Assembly (NCBI RefSeq): GCF_024451105.1
Contig: NZ_JANGEY010000015.1
Span: 1 to 62,528, forward strand
Reading direction: 5' to 3'
DNA length: 62,528 nt
From: Stutzerimonas stutzeri
GTDB taxonomy: Bacteria > Pseudomonadota > Gammaproteobacteria > Pseudomonadales > Pseudomonadaceae
In this document: positions 9,005 to 17,485 of the stretch, piece after piece
Position numbering within the stretch: position 1 is the stretch's first letter
Layout of the letters: each line of letters begins with the position of its first letter
The notes under the pieces: generated by a model
Databases searched by the model: none
What the model was told of the DNA's origin: nothing
Seen by the model: the letters and a program-made list of their open reading frames with translations, nothing else
Position numbers and translations under genes: made by a program

Positions 9005-9148
9005 CTGGGTGGCGACGATCTGGTGCTGGGCGGAGCAGGCAACGATACCCTCAGCGGCGGCGCAGGCAACGACACGCTGCTGGGCGGCGCGGGCAATGAC
9101 CGGCTGGATGGCGGCAGCGGTGCCGACGGCCTGGCGGGCGGGGTAGGC

Positions 9149-10190
9149 AACGACACCTACGTGGTGGACAACGCCGACGATGTGGTGACCGAGAATGCCG
9201 GCGAAGGTATCGACCTCGTGCAGGCGTCGGTGAGCTACACCCTGACCGAGCACGTCGAGAACCTGACCCTGACCGGCTCCTCCAGTATCAACGGTACCGG
9301 CAATGCGCTGGACAACCTGATCACCGGCAACGGCGGCAGCAACATCCTGCGCGGCCTGGAAGGCAACGACTCCCTGGTCGGCAATGCCGGCAACGATACC
9401 CTGGACGGCGGTAGCGGTGCCGACAGCATGAGCGGTGGCAGCGGCAACGACACCTATGTGGTGGACGATGCCGGCGACCTGGTGATCGAGGGCGCGGGCC
9501 AGGGGACCGACCTGGTGCAGGCCTCCATCGACTACAGCCTGACGGCCAACGTGGAGAACCTGACGCTGACCGGCAGTGCCGACCTGAACGGCACCGGCAA
9601 CGGTCTGGCCAACGTGATCACCGGCAACAGTGGCGCCAACCTGCTGGATGGTGGCGAGGGCGCGGATACGCTGATCGGTGGCGCAGGCGACGATACCTAC
9701 ATCGTCGACAATATCGGCGATGTGGTCAGTGAGAGCAGTGGAGCAGGCATCGATACCGTGCTGTCCTCCGTCAGCCATACGCTGAGTGACAATGTCGAAA
9801 ACCTCACCCTCACCGGTACTGCCAGCATCGCTGGCATCGGCAATGCCCAGGACAACGTTCTCCAGGGCAACAGCGGCGACAACCAGTTGCTGGGCGGAGA
9901 GGGCGACGACTGGCTGGATGGCGGCATCGGTGCCGACAGCCTGGCTGGCGGCACGGGGAACGACACCTACGTGGTGGACAATGCGGGCGATCAAGTGATC
10001 GAATCCGCCGACGAGGGTATCGACACCGTACGGGCTTCGGTGAGCTACAGCCTGAGCTCGAACGTGGAAAACCTCGAGCTGACCGGCTCGGCCGACATCG
10101 ACGGCAACGGCAATGCCCTGGACAACGTCATCAGCGGCAACAGTGGTAACAACACGCTGGATGGCGGTGCCGGCAATGATCGCTTCGTCT
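9149..10190 (+). repeat. Four RTX beta-roll modules
   Basis: Four in-frame modules start with NDTYVVDN or a close variant at about 9149, 9446, 9689 and 9959 (spacing 297, 243 and 270 bases). Each contains [25 protein letters not shown] sequence and GGxGxDxL nonapeptides. The repeats are degenerate at DNA level and belong to the protein's calcium-binding beta-roll. Confidence 0.9.
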
Positions 10191-11104
10191 TCGGTCTCGG
10201 CAGTGGCAACGACCGCATCGTCGATAACCTGGGGCTGGATGTGCTGCGCGTCACCAGTGGGTTGACGGCCAACGATCTGCAAGCCGAACGACTGGGCGAC
10301 GATCTTCTGGTGCAGGTTATCGGCTCGACCGACACGGTCGTGCTGGCCAACTGGTTCGTCCAGACAGAAGGGGTCGGCTCGATTGCGTTCGATGATGGAG
10401 CCGTCCTGGATCGGCTGGGGATGGAGGCGCTGATGAACCGTCCTCCGGTAGCCAACCCCGACGAGATCGTCGTCCATGAGGACGGTGGCCCGCTGGTCTT
10501 CGCCTCCAGCGACCTGTTGGCCAACGATACCGACCCGAATCCGAAGGATGTCCTCGAGGTCGTGTCCATCGGCGAATCGGCCCTTGGGGTGAGTGTGGCC
10601 ATGGCTGATGGAGCCATCACCTACGACATCGGCGACCGCTTCCAGAGTCTCGCGGCCGGCCAGGTGCTGAACGACAGCTTCTCCTACACCATCAGCGACA
10701 GCAAAGGTGCGACGGCATCGAGTGTGGTCAATGTCAGCATTGTGGGCACCAATGATGCCCCTGTGGTGGCAGGCGACAGTGCGCAGGTCGTGGAGGATGG
10801 TCAAATCTCCGCAGTCGGCAACGTACTGCTGAATGACCATGATATCGACGCTGGCGACATCCTCCGCATTGCCGAGCCCGGTGTCTACGAGGGGCTGTTC
10901 GGCAACCTGACGGTCGAGGCGAATGGCGACTACCGCTATGTGCTGGACAACCAGAGTGCCGCAGTGCAGTCCCTGGGACGTGAGGCGCAAGCCTACGAGG
11001 AGTTCCTGCTCCAGGTGACCGATGGGCTGGCGACTGTCACCGGTACAGGGTGATCCACTGAACGCGATCCTCGCGGCAAGCGGACAGTAAGGTCTGAGGG
11101 ATAG

Positions 11105-11139
11105 CGAATAGCCCGCCGCAAGGCGGGCTATTCGTTTCT
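11105..11139 (+). terminator. Rho-independent terminator after the RTX gene
   Basis: A perfect 13-bp stem (11105-11117 with 11122-11134) closes a GCAA tetraloop and is followed by TTTCT. It lies between the RTX gene and the convergent paaX, and may serve both strands. Confidence 0.85.
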
Positions 11140-11192
11140 GATGATGCGACTTGTCGGGGAAACAGGCAAAGCCGAGCGACGGCCGTTTCGTT

Positions 11193-12119
11193 TCAGCCCT
11201 GCAACCCGCCAAACCGCCGGTAGAAGCTCTCGCCGGCCTCCGGCAGCGGCCCCTCGGCGGTTTCCAGCATCTGGTTCAGCCACTGCTCGGCCGGCGCGCA
11301 GATCAGCCGGTAGATGTTGCGGCACAGCTGGCGCGCGGCGCGGCCTTCCCAGTCGCCGGGGAGCAGTTCGTCGGGCAGCTGCGGGTCGCGCAGCAGCAGC
11401 TTGCGGTATTCGTGGATCAGCAGGGTACGGGCCAGGAAGCAGTCCTGCGGGTCGAGCTGCTCCTGCTCGCGCAGCGCCTGCCACAGCGGGCGGAACAGCT
11501 GGATGAACTCGCTGTAGTGCTCGCCGAGCACGTCGATCTTCCAGCTCTCCTTGACCTGCAGGCGCAACGCCCGCGAGGCCAGTACCTCCTGGGCGGTGGT
11601 CTCGAACAGGATGGTGTCGTCCAGTGCCTCCAGCTCCTGCAGGGTCGCCGCCACGTCGGCGCGGTCGCAGCGCGGGCTGGCCAGCACGGTCGGCGCCAGC
11701 GCGCCGAAGCCCTGCCACTCCAGCTCCTCGCGCACCTGCTTGCGCTTGTCCGCCTCCAGCTGCGACAGCACCGCCAGGCACCAGGCGCCGTCCCAGGCCG
11801 GCACGCTGCTGCTGTAGACCCGCTTGAAGGCCTTCTCGAAGCGCCGCCGGCCGGGACCGGTCAGGCTGTAGTAGCTGCGCCGGCCGACCTTGTCGGCCTT
11901 CAGCCAGCCGTCCTTGGTCAGGCGGAATACCGAGGTGCGGATCAGCCGTTGATTGATACCCATCGGCTCGAGCAGCTGGATCAGGCTGCCCAGCCAGACC
12001 GCGCCGCCGTGTGGCTCGATGGCGTCGCCGTAGACGGTGACGATCAGCGAGCTGGCACGGATGGGGGTCTGCTGCTGGAAGCGCTGGATCAGGTTTGCCA
12101 GAGGAGCGAGGGAAGTCAT
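11193..12119 (-). CDS. paaX: Phenylacetic acid degradation repressor PaaX
   Basis: PaaX is the GntR-like winged-helix repressor of phenylacetate genes, released by phenylacetyl-CoA. The 308-residue protein has the family's N-terminal DNA-binding part (PIRASSLIVTVYGDAIEPHGG, INQRLIRTSVFRLTKDGWL, VGRRSYYSLTGPGRRRF) and the characteristic C-terminal ligand domain ending AEGPLPEAGESFYRRFGGLQG. Length and motifs are standard for PaaX. It is divergent from the aauB operon, so the 12120-12357 gap may be controlled by PaaX. Its regulon should include the paa operons downstream. Confidence 0.93.
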   Translation of the reverse strand: MTSLAPLANLIQRFQQQTPIRASSLIVTVYGDAIEPHGGAVWLGSLIQLLEPMGINQRLIRTSVFRLTKDGWLKADKVGRRSYYSLTGPGRRRFEKAFKRVYSSSVPAWDGAWCLAVLSQLEADKRKQVREELEWQGFGALAPTVLASPRCDRADVAATLQELEALDDTILFETTAQEVLASRALRLQVKESWKIDVLGEHYSEFIQLFRPLWQALREQEQLDPQDCFLARTLLIHEYRKLLLRDPQLPDELLPGDWEGRAARQLCRNIYRLICAPAEQWLNQMLETAEGPLPEAGESFYRRFGGLQG

Positions 12120-12357
12120 GGATGCGGGGGTTTGGCCGAAAAATCGCGACTATACCTAGTGGATCGGGCGGAAGGCTACCGTCCGAGTGCCGCGCTCGGA
12201 TATTCCGCCGACCGGTTGCCGCGACGACGGCAGTGGCACAGGCAGACAAGCGGTTGGCAGGCTCAGCCATGCAGTCCGGCGAGCCGGCCGGCAGACTCGA
12301 CAGCGCCCATTCCCGTGCCGCGCTGCGGCCCGACACCCAGAACAAGGGAGCCATCCC

Positions 12358-13503
12358 ATGCGAATAACATCTCTCCTTGCACGCACCAGCCTGGCGCTCG
12401 GCGTCGCCCTCGGCGCGAGCCTCGCCCACGCCGAACTGCCGGTGGAAGAGGTCGGCCAGGTCACCCTGCCCTTCCCGCCGGAGCCGCACCGCGCCTACAT
12501 CGTCGACGTCGAGTTCACCAACATGATCGCCACCCGCGTGGTGGTGGTCGATCCGGACGCCAAGCGCATGCTCGGCATGCTCAGCACCGGCGGCATGGCG
12601 CCGATGGTGCCGGCGCACGACCAGAAGACCCTCTACACCGCCGACACCTACTGGTCGCGCTACGTGCGCGGCACCCGCACCGACATGCTGACCGCCTGGG
12701 ACAGCTCGACCCTGGAGCCGCTCTGGGAGGTGGAGATCCCGCCCAAGCGCGCCAACAGCATCACCGAGCGCTACGCGCTGAACACCAGCAGCGACGACCG
12801 CTTCGTCTACATCTACAACTTCACCCCGTCGACCTCGGTCACCGTGGTCGACGCCCAGGCGCGCAAGACGGTCAACGAGATCGCCATCGGCGGCTGCATC
12901 CTCAACTATCCGGTGGGTGCGCGGCGCTTCGCCTCGCTGTGCGGCGACGGCAGCCTGCAGGTGGTCACCCTGAACGACGAGGGCAAGGAGATCGACCGCC
13001 ACCAGACGCCGATGTTCGATCCCAACCAGGTCAAGCTGGTCGAGCGCGCCGTGGCCAAGGGCGACACCTACTACTTCGTCACCACCGAAGGGGTGATCCA
13101 TCCGGTCGACCTGTCCGGCGAGCGACCGAAGTTCCTGCCGACCTGGTCGCTGGTCAGCGCGGAAGAGAAGAAGGCCGGCTGGGCGCCGGGCGGCTGGCAG
13201 CTTATGGCGCTGGCGCCCAGTCTCGACCGCCTGTACGTGCTGATGCACCCCGACCACCAGCCGCTGAACTGGGAAGACCCGAGCAACACCATCTGGGTCT
13301 TCGACCTGAAGACCCGCAAGAAGATCGGCAGCCTAGAGGCGCCCGGGCTGATGTGGAGCCTGCACGCCACCAGCGACGACAAGCCGCTGCTGCTGGCCAG
13401 CACCGTCACCGGCGACCTGGAGGTCTTCGACCTGAACAGCGGCAAGCACACCGGCACCATGACCGGCATCGCCAAGACGCCGACCCTGGTGCAGAGCCAC
13501 TGA
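12358..13503 (+). CDS. aauB: Aromatic amine dehydrogenase heavy (alpha) subunit
   Basis: This is the 381-residue beta-propeller subunit of the periplasmic tryptophan-tryptophylquinone (TTQ) amine dehydrogenase. A Sec signal peptide (to about residue 25, LAHA) precedes the mature protein. Features typical of MauB/AauB include EPHRAYIVDVEFTNMIATRVVVVD, MLGMLSTGGMAPMVP and YTADTYWSRYVRGTRTDM. The start ATG has AGGGAG upstream; the open frame extends further but without a signal sequence. With AauA it oxidises phenylethylamine, tyramine or dopamine to the aldehyde and ammonia, passing electrons to azurin or a cytochrome. The choice of aromatic amine over methylamine rests on FeaR and the adjoining phenylacetate genes. 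Confidence 0.9.
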   Translation: MRITSLLARTSLALGVALGASLAHAELPVEEVGQVTLPFPPEPHRAYIVDVEFTNMIATRVVVVDPDAKRMLGMLSTGGMAPMVPAHDQKTLYTADTYWSRYVRGTRTDMLTAWDSSTLEPLWEVEIPPKRANSITERYALNTSSDDRFVYIYNFTPSTSVTVVDAQARKTVNEIAIGGCILNYPVGARRFASLCGDGSLQVVTLNDEGKEIDRHQTPMFDPNQVKLVERAVAKGDTYYFVTTEGVIHPVDLSGERPKFLPTWSLVSAEEKKAGWAPGGWQLMALAPSLDRLYVLMHPDHQPLNWEDPSNTIWVFDLKTRKKIGSLEAPGLMWSLHATSDDKPLLLASTVTGDLEVFDLNSGKHTGTMTGIAKTPTLVQSH

Positions 13504-13513
13504 GGAGGCCGCC

Positions 13514-14053
13514 ATGCCGCTCGATCCGATCCTGATATACGCCGGCGCCCTGGCGCTGGCGGCGATCCTCGCCACCGCGGCGACCCACAAGCTGCGCGCA
13601 CCGCGCTGGTTCGCCGCACAGCTGGAGGCCTACGCGCTGCTGCCGCAGACACTGCTCAAGCCGGTAGCGCGCACGCTGCCGCTGGTCGAGGGCGCCGTCG
13701 CCGCCGCCCTGCTGCTGCCGGCCAGCCGTACCGCCGCGGCGCTGGCCGCCGCGCTGCTGATGGCGCTGTACGCCGGCGCCATCGCCGTCAACCTGTGGCG
13801 CGGCCGCCGCGACATCGACTGCGGCTGCGCCGGCCCCGGCGAAAGCCAGCCGCTGCGCCCGCTGCTGCTGCTGCGCAACGCCGCGCTGCTCGGCCTGGCC
13901 CTGCTCGCCGGCGCCACCCCGCTGGCCCGCGAGCTCGGCCTGTTCGACGGCTTCGTCGCGCTCGCCGCCGCCGCGGTACTCCTGCTGCTCTACGCGGCGG
14001 TCGACGGTCTGCTGACCAACGCCCCGCGCCTGCTCAAACTGACTGGAAGGTGA
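13514..14053 (+). CDS. aauE: Amine dehydrogenase maturation protein MauE/AauE
   Basis: The 179-residue inner-membrane protein with four to five helices resembles DoxX/VKOR-like MauE. It carries a DIDCGCAGPG motif between helices (Cys pair near residue 99). MauE is required with MauD for assembly of the disulfide-rich small subunit of TTQ enzymes. It starts 10 bases after aauB behind GAGGAGG and precedes aauD by 4 bases. Confidence 0.88.
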   Translation: MPLDPILIYAGALALAAILATAATHKLRAPRWFAAQLEAYALLPQTLLKPVARTLPLVEGAVAAALLLPASRTAAALAAALLMALYAGAIAVNLWRGRRDIDCGCAGPGESQPLRPLLLLRNAALLGLALLAGATPLARELGLFDGFVALAAAAVLLLLYAAVDGLLTNAPRLLKLTGR

Positions 14054-14057
14054 CCCC

Positions 14058-14669
14058 ATGGAAGCCCTGATCGTTTCCAACATCCTGCTGTGGATCCTGC
14101 TGATCGCCCTGGCCTTCGTGGTCATGGGCCTGGTGCGCCAGATCGGCGTGCTGCACGCCCGCCTCGCCCCCGCCGGCGCACTGATGATCGACAAGGGCGT
14201 GGCGGTCAACGAGCCGGCGCCGCGGGTCACCGCCGCCGACCGCCACGGCCGTCCGGTGAACTTCGGCTACCCGTCCGACAAGGGCCAGCTGGTGTTCTTC
14301 CTGTCGCCGAGCTGCCCGATCTGCAAGTCGCTGCTGCCGGCGGTCAAGGCCATCGGCAAGGCGCGCAAGGACCTCGAGCTGGTCTACGTCAGCGACGGCG
14401 AGGCCGACGCCCAGGCCGCGCTGATCCGCGAGTTCGGCCTGGAGGACGCCCGCTACGTGGTCGGCCCGGAGGTCGGCATGACCTACCAGATCGGCAAGCT
14501 GCCCTACGCGGTGCTGATCGACGCGGCCGGCGTGCTGCGCGCCAAGGGCCTGGTCAACTCGCGCGAGCACCTCGACAGCCTGTTCGAGGCCGAGCAGATG
14601 GGCGTCGCCTCCCTGCAGGACTACCTGCATAAACCCGATCCCGCCAACGCCGTGAAGATCCACCACTAA
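14058..14669 (+). CDS. aauD: Amine dehydrogenase disulfide-forming protein MauD/AauD
   Basis: This 203-residue thioredoxin-fold protein is anchored by an N-terminal helix (~6-26). Its redox motif SPSCPICK (Cys86-Pro-Ile-Cys89) and the cis-proline loop (GKLPYAVLID) are intact. MauD introduces or isomerises the six disulfides of the light subunit in the periplasm and is essential for TTQ enzyme biogenesis. It sits in the usual order heavy subunit, MauE, MauD, light subunit. Confidence 0.92.
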   Translation: MEALIVSNILLWILLIALAFVVMGLVRQIGVLHARLAPAGALMIDKGVAVNEPAPRVTAADRHGRPVNFGYPSDKGQLVFFLSPSCPICKSLLPAVKAIGKARKDLELVYVSDGEADAQAALIREFGLEDARYVVGPEVGMTYQIGKLPYAVLIDAAGVLRAKGLVNSREHLDSLFEAEQMGVASLQDYLHKPDPANAVKIHH

Positions 14670-14687
14670 GGCCCGAGGAGACTTGCC

Positions 14688-15209
14688 ATGAAACTGCTGG
14701 ACATCCTGTTCGAGCGCTCCGCACGCCGGGTCGCCGACCTCACCTCGCGCCGCCAGGCGCTGTCGCGCCTCGGCTCCTGGCTGGTGGCCGGCGCCGCCCT
14801 GCCGCTGCTGCTGCCCATCGACCGCGCCTCCAAGGCCCACGCCGAGACCGGCAACCCCGGCGATCCGGGCGACCCGAACAGCTGCGACTACTGGCGCCAC
14901 TGCTCGGTGGACGGCTTCCTCTGCGGCTGCTGCGGCGGCACCACCACCAGTTGCCCGCCGGGCACCGAGGTGTCGCAGGTGACCTGGGTCGGCACCTGCC
15001 GCAACCCGGCCGACGGCAAGAACTACGTCATCTCCTACAACGACTGCTGCGGCAAGCAGGCCTGCGGCCAGTGCGCCTGCACCCGCAACGACAGCGAGGA
15101 GCCGATGTACCGGCCGTTCAACAACAACGACGTCAACTGGTGCCTGGGCGCCAAGTCCAACAGCGTCTACAACTGCACCGTCTCGGTGATCCGCGGCGTC
15201 GCCAGGTGA
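14688..15209 (+). CDS. aauA: Aromatic amine dehydrogenase light (beta) subunit, TTQ-bearing
   Basis: The 173-residue catalytic subunit has a long twin-arginine leader (SRRQALSRLG, hydrophobic stretch to ~43), so it is exported folded by Tat. The mature domain is packed with cysteines (CDYWRHCSVDGFLCGCCGG). The two tryptophans that become the TTQ cofactor are Trp100 (QVTWVGTC) and Trp151 (DVNWCLGAK). They are 51 residues apart, the same spacing as in methylamine and aromatic amine dehydrogenase light chains. The substrate amine forms a Schiff base with TTQ. All key cofactor residues are present, so the enzyme should be active. Confidence 0.93.
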   Translation: MKLLDILFERSARRVADLTSRRQALSRLGSWLVAGAALPLLLPIDRASKAHAETGNPGDPGDPNSCDYWRHCSVDGFLCGCCGGTTTSCPPGTEVSQVTWVGTCRNPADGKNYVISYNDCCGKQACGQCACTRNDSEEPMYRPFNNNDVNWCLGAKSNSVYNCTVSVIRGVAR

Positions 15210-15223
15210 GGGAGGGAGTCGCC

Positions 15224-15751
15224 ATGCGTCTGCTGCCGCTCGCCGCACTGGCCGCCGTCCTGGCGGCTCCGCCGGCGCTGGCCCGCGCCTTTCCCGATCC
15301 GCAGCAGAAGCCGGCGCCGGGCAACGAGGTGCCGCAGACGCCGATCGCCCAGGCCGGCTACAGCGCGGCGACCAACTACCAGCTGCAGTGCCTGGGCTGC
15401 CACCTGAGCCACGGCGAAGGCGCGCCGCGCAACGACACGCCACGGATGACCGGCTTCGTCGGCAACTTCCTGCGCGTCGAGGGCGGCCGCGAATTCCTCG
15501 TGCGCGTCCCCGGCGTGGCCCAGGCGGCGCTCAGCGACGCGCAGATCGCCGAACTGCTCAACTGGATCCTCGACCCCGCGCACGGCATGGCCGGCGCCAG
15601 CACCCCGGCCGACTTCCGGCCGTACAGCGCCGAGGAGGTCGGCCAGGTGCGCCGCCAGGCCATCCTCAACCTGCCCGCCACCCGCGCCGAACTGATCGCG
15701 CGGATGCGCGAACAGGGCATCGCCATCGAGGACGGCATGGACCAGCGCTGA
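15224..15751 (+). CDS. Periplasmic monohaem cytochrome c of the aau operon
   Basis: The 175-residue protein has a Sec signal peptide (about 1-20) and a single haem motif CLGCH (Cys56, Cys59, His60). It follows the light subunit by 14 bases behind GGGAGG, as does the small cytochrome c gene I recall after aauA in Alcaligenes faecalis. It may carry electrons from the dehydrogenase, although azurin is the well-known acceptor of aromatic amine dehydrogenase. The segment after the haem site is longer than in minimal class I cytochromes. Confidence 0.82.
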   Translation: MRLLPLAALAAVLAAPPALARAFPDPQQKPAPGNEVPQTPIAQAGYSAATNYQLQCLGCHLSHGEGAPRNDTPRMTGFVGNFLRVEGGREFLVRVPGVAQAALSDAQIAELLNWILDPAHGMAGASTPADFRPYSAEEVGQVRRQAILNLPATRAELIARMREQGIAIEDGMDQR

Positions 15752-15773
15752 CCGCCACGGGCAACGCAACCAG

Positions 15774-15810
15774 CGACAGGGGGCCGGCACTTGCCGGCCC
15801 CCTGTCGTTT
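15774..15810 (+). terminator. Terminator between the aau operon and feaR
   Basis: A 15-bp GC-rich stem (15774-15788 with 15793-15807), four-base loop and TTT tail lie in the convergent gap between the cytochrome gene and feaR. Confidence 0.82.
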
Positions 15811-15817
15811 GCGCATC

Positions 15818-16738
15818 TCAGTCGCCGCGGTAGCGCCGGCGATACTCCCCCGGCGCCACGCCGAAGCGCGCCTTGAAGGCGCTGGAGAAGTAGCTGGCGT
15901 CGGAGAAGCCGAAGTCGTAGCCGAGCGCCGACAGCTTGAGTTCGCCGCCGGCGTGGCGCAGCGCCTCGGCGCACAGGTCGAGGCGGCGGTTGCGGATGTA
16001 CTGCGCCACCACCAGCTGGTGGCGGGCGAACAGCCGGTACAGGCCGCGCAGCGACACGCCGATCTCGCGGGCGATCAGCTCGGGGCACAGCTCGGCCTCG
16101 CAGATGTGCCGCTCGATGAACGCCTGGGCGCGGCGGAACAGCCGCGCGTGCGGGTCGTCGTCGCTGTCGCCGCCGGCCAGCGCCGGGCGCAGCAGGCTGA
16201 CCAGCGCGTCCAGGGTCGCCTCGCTCTCCGCCAGGCTCAGCCCCTCCTGGCGCGCCGACTCGCGCACCAGGCCGTGGGCCAGCACCGCCACCGGGGTGTG
16301 CGCGGCGATCCGCGCGCAGCTGCGCACGCTGGAGAAGCGCAGGCTGCGCTCGACCACCGCGCGCGGCAGGATCAGGCTGAGCTGGCGCGAGCCCGCGCCG
16401 TACTCGAACTCGCTGGGCCGCGCGGCGTCGATCAGGGTGATGTCGCCGGGGGCGAGGACGATGCGCTGGGTGTCCTGGGCCATCTGCGCGCGCCCCTCGA
16501 GCTGGAACACCGCGAAGTAGCCCTTGTCCTCGCCGGCGGCCAGCTCGCGCTCGGTGCGGTACAGCCGCGCGTGGGCGATGTCGTTGAACGACATGCGCAA
16601 CGCGCCGCCCCGGTACTGCTCGATGCGCCCGGCGAACTCCTCGCCCAGCGCCTTGGCGCAGAAGCGCCCGCACAGCTCGTTGACGCGCTGCAGCCAGTGC
16701 TCCAGGGCCACATCCACCGCCGCGGTTGTCGTGTTCAT
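15818..16738 (-). CDS. feaR: AraC-family activator FeaR
   Basis: FeaR activates amine oxidase and phenylacetaldehyde dehydrogenase genes in response to phenylethylamine or tyramine. The 306-residue protein has a cupin-like N-terminal sensor (FQLEGRAQMAQDTQRIVLAPGDITLID) of the AraC-binding type used by FeaR. The C-terminal double helix-turn-helix (~205-305) ends LSALGYDFGFSDASYFSSAFKARFG. It is convergent with the aau operon and the last gene of a leftward paaN-paaY-feaR group, which ties amine sensing to the dehydrogenase. Another AraC/CdhR-type regulator is possible, but context strongly favours FeaR. Confidence 0.83.
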   Translation of the reverse strand: MNTTTAAVDVALEHWLQRVNELCGRFCAKALGEEFAGRIEQYRGGALRMSFNDIAHARLYRTERELAAGEDKGYFAVFQLEGRAQMAQDTQRIVLAPGDITLIDAARPSEFEYGAGSRQLSLILPRAVVERSLRFSSVRSCARIAAHTPVAVLAHGLVRESARQEGLSLAESEATLDALVSLLRPALAGGDSDDDPHARLFRRAQAFIERHICEAELCPELIAREIGVSLRGLYRLFARHQLVVAQYIRNRRLDLCAEALRHAGGELKLSALGYDFGFSDASYFSSAFKARFGVAPGEYRRRYRGD

Positions 16739-16790
16739 GAGTCACCTCCCGATGCGCAATGCAGGCAAGTCGCATGCCGGAATCGGCGAA

Positions 16791-17384
16791 TCAGGAGGCT
16801 CCCTTGGGCTTGACCTCGGAGGCCGGCAGGCTCGGCCGGTCGCTCTCCACCGCAGCGAGCGGCGCGCACTCCTCCATCGCCTCGCGGCAGCGCTGCGCCA
16901 GCACCTGGTACTCGCGGGTGCCGGCCTGCTTCCAGCGCACTTCCTTGTCGGTGAGCTGGCGGCTGACCCGCGCCGGCGCGCCCATCACCAGCGACTGTTC
17001 CTCGCAGGCGAAGCCGGCCTTGACGAAGGCGCAGGCGGCGACGATCGAGCGCGGCGCGATCTGCGCGTCGTCCATCACCACGGCGTTCATGCCGACCATG
17101 GCGTCCTCGCCGATCTGGCAGCCGTGCAGCACCGCGCCGTGGCCGATGTGGCCGTTGCGGGCGACGCGGGTGACGCTCTCCGGGAAGCCGTGGATCACGC
17201 AGGTGTCCTGCAGGTTGGCGCCCTCCTCGAGGACGATGCGCCCGAAATCGCCGCGCAGGCTGGCCAGCGGGCCGACGTAGCAGCCGGGACCGACGATCAC
17301 GTCGCCGATCAGCACGGCGGTGGGATGGACGAAGGCGGTGGGATCGACCACCGGGGTGACCCCGGCGTAACGGTAGCAGGGCAT
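16791..17384 (-). CDS. paaY: PaaY hexapeptide-repeat thioesterase
   Basis: The 197-residue left-handed beta-helix protein of the gamma-carbonic-anhydrase type (VDPTAFVHPTAVLIGDVIVGPG, DTCVIHGFPESVTRV, NGHIGHGAVLHGCQIGEDAMVGMNAVVMD) matches PaaY. PaaY hydrolyses dead-end CoA thioesters made from the ring-opened phenylacetate intermediate and so protects the pathway. Metal-binding histidines (IHG, HIGHG) are present. It lies between paaN and feaR on the minus strand. Confidence 0.9.
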   Translation of the reverse strand: MPCYRYAGVTPVVDPTAFVHPTAVLIGDVIVGPGCYVGPLASLRGDFGRIVLEEGANLQDTCVIHGFPESVTRVARNGHIGHGAVLHGCQIGEDAMVGMNAVVMDDAQIAPRSIVAACAFVKAGFACEEQSLVMGAPARVSRQLTDKEVRWKQAGTREYQVLAQRCREAMEECAPLAAVESDRPSLPASEVKPKGAS

Positions 17385-17411
17385 GGGTATTCCTCTTCTT
17401 GTTGTTGTGCC

Positions 17412-17475
17412 CCCGTAGGGGCGAATTCATTCGCCCGGCATGGTCGCGTCAGGCGAATGAATTCGCCCCTACGGG
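17412..17475. repeat. 24-bp perfect inverted repeat, REP-like
   Basis: Two perfectly complementary 24-base arms (17412-17435 and 17452-17475, core GGGGCGAATTCATTCGCC) flank a 16-base spacer in the paaN-paaY gap. Palindromes of this kind are dispersed in Pseudomonas genomes. It could stabilise or attenuate the paaN-paaY transcript. Confidence 0.85.
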
Positions 17476-17485
17476 CAGGTTCGCT

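Larger units (their letters stand above)
6811..11053 (+). pseudogene. FrpC-like RTX calcium-binding protein with self-processing module; frameshifted and 3'-truncated
   Basis: Two frames together encode ~1,410 residues. Residues 1-232 are a non-RTX N-terminal domain (YNYAGWAGGVA, NGLTLDNWTLNTPMELI) that I associate with FrpC/'bacteriocin'-type RTX proteins of Xylella and Pseudomonas. At Asp232-Pro233 begins a module rich in calcium loops (DPLTLDLDGDGIETV, DFDGDGLKT, DLDGNGLIDNGSELFG) matching the Neisseria FrpC self-processing module, cleaved at Asp-Pro. Codons ~730-1130 hold GGxGxDxL nonapeptides and four NDTYVVDN modules, then a haemolysin-type Ca-binding-related segment ([18 protein letters not shown]) and two cadherin/VCBS-like domains. 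Frame 1 ends at a TAA/TGA soon after 9000. One extra G at 8998-9000 (reading LQG-RAGW instead of LQGGLGGDD) separates it from the frame that runs to 11053. The protein stops within a VCBS-like strand with no recognisable C-terminal export signal. Confidence 0.8.

Noticed and set aside
9149..10190. Regularly spaced repeats resembling a CRISPR array
   Set aside because: Units are 243-297 bases, degenerate and in frame, and encode calcium-binding beta-roll modules.
8969..11212. Long minus-strand frame opposite the RTX repeats
   Set aside because: It is the complement of the repetitive RTX coding strand. The plus strand has the family-specific nonapeptides.
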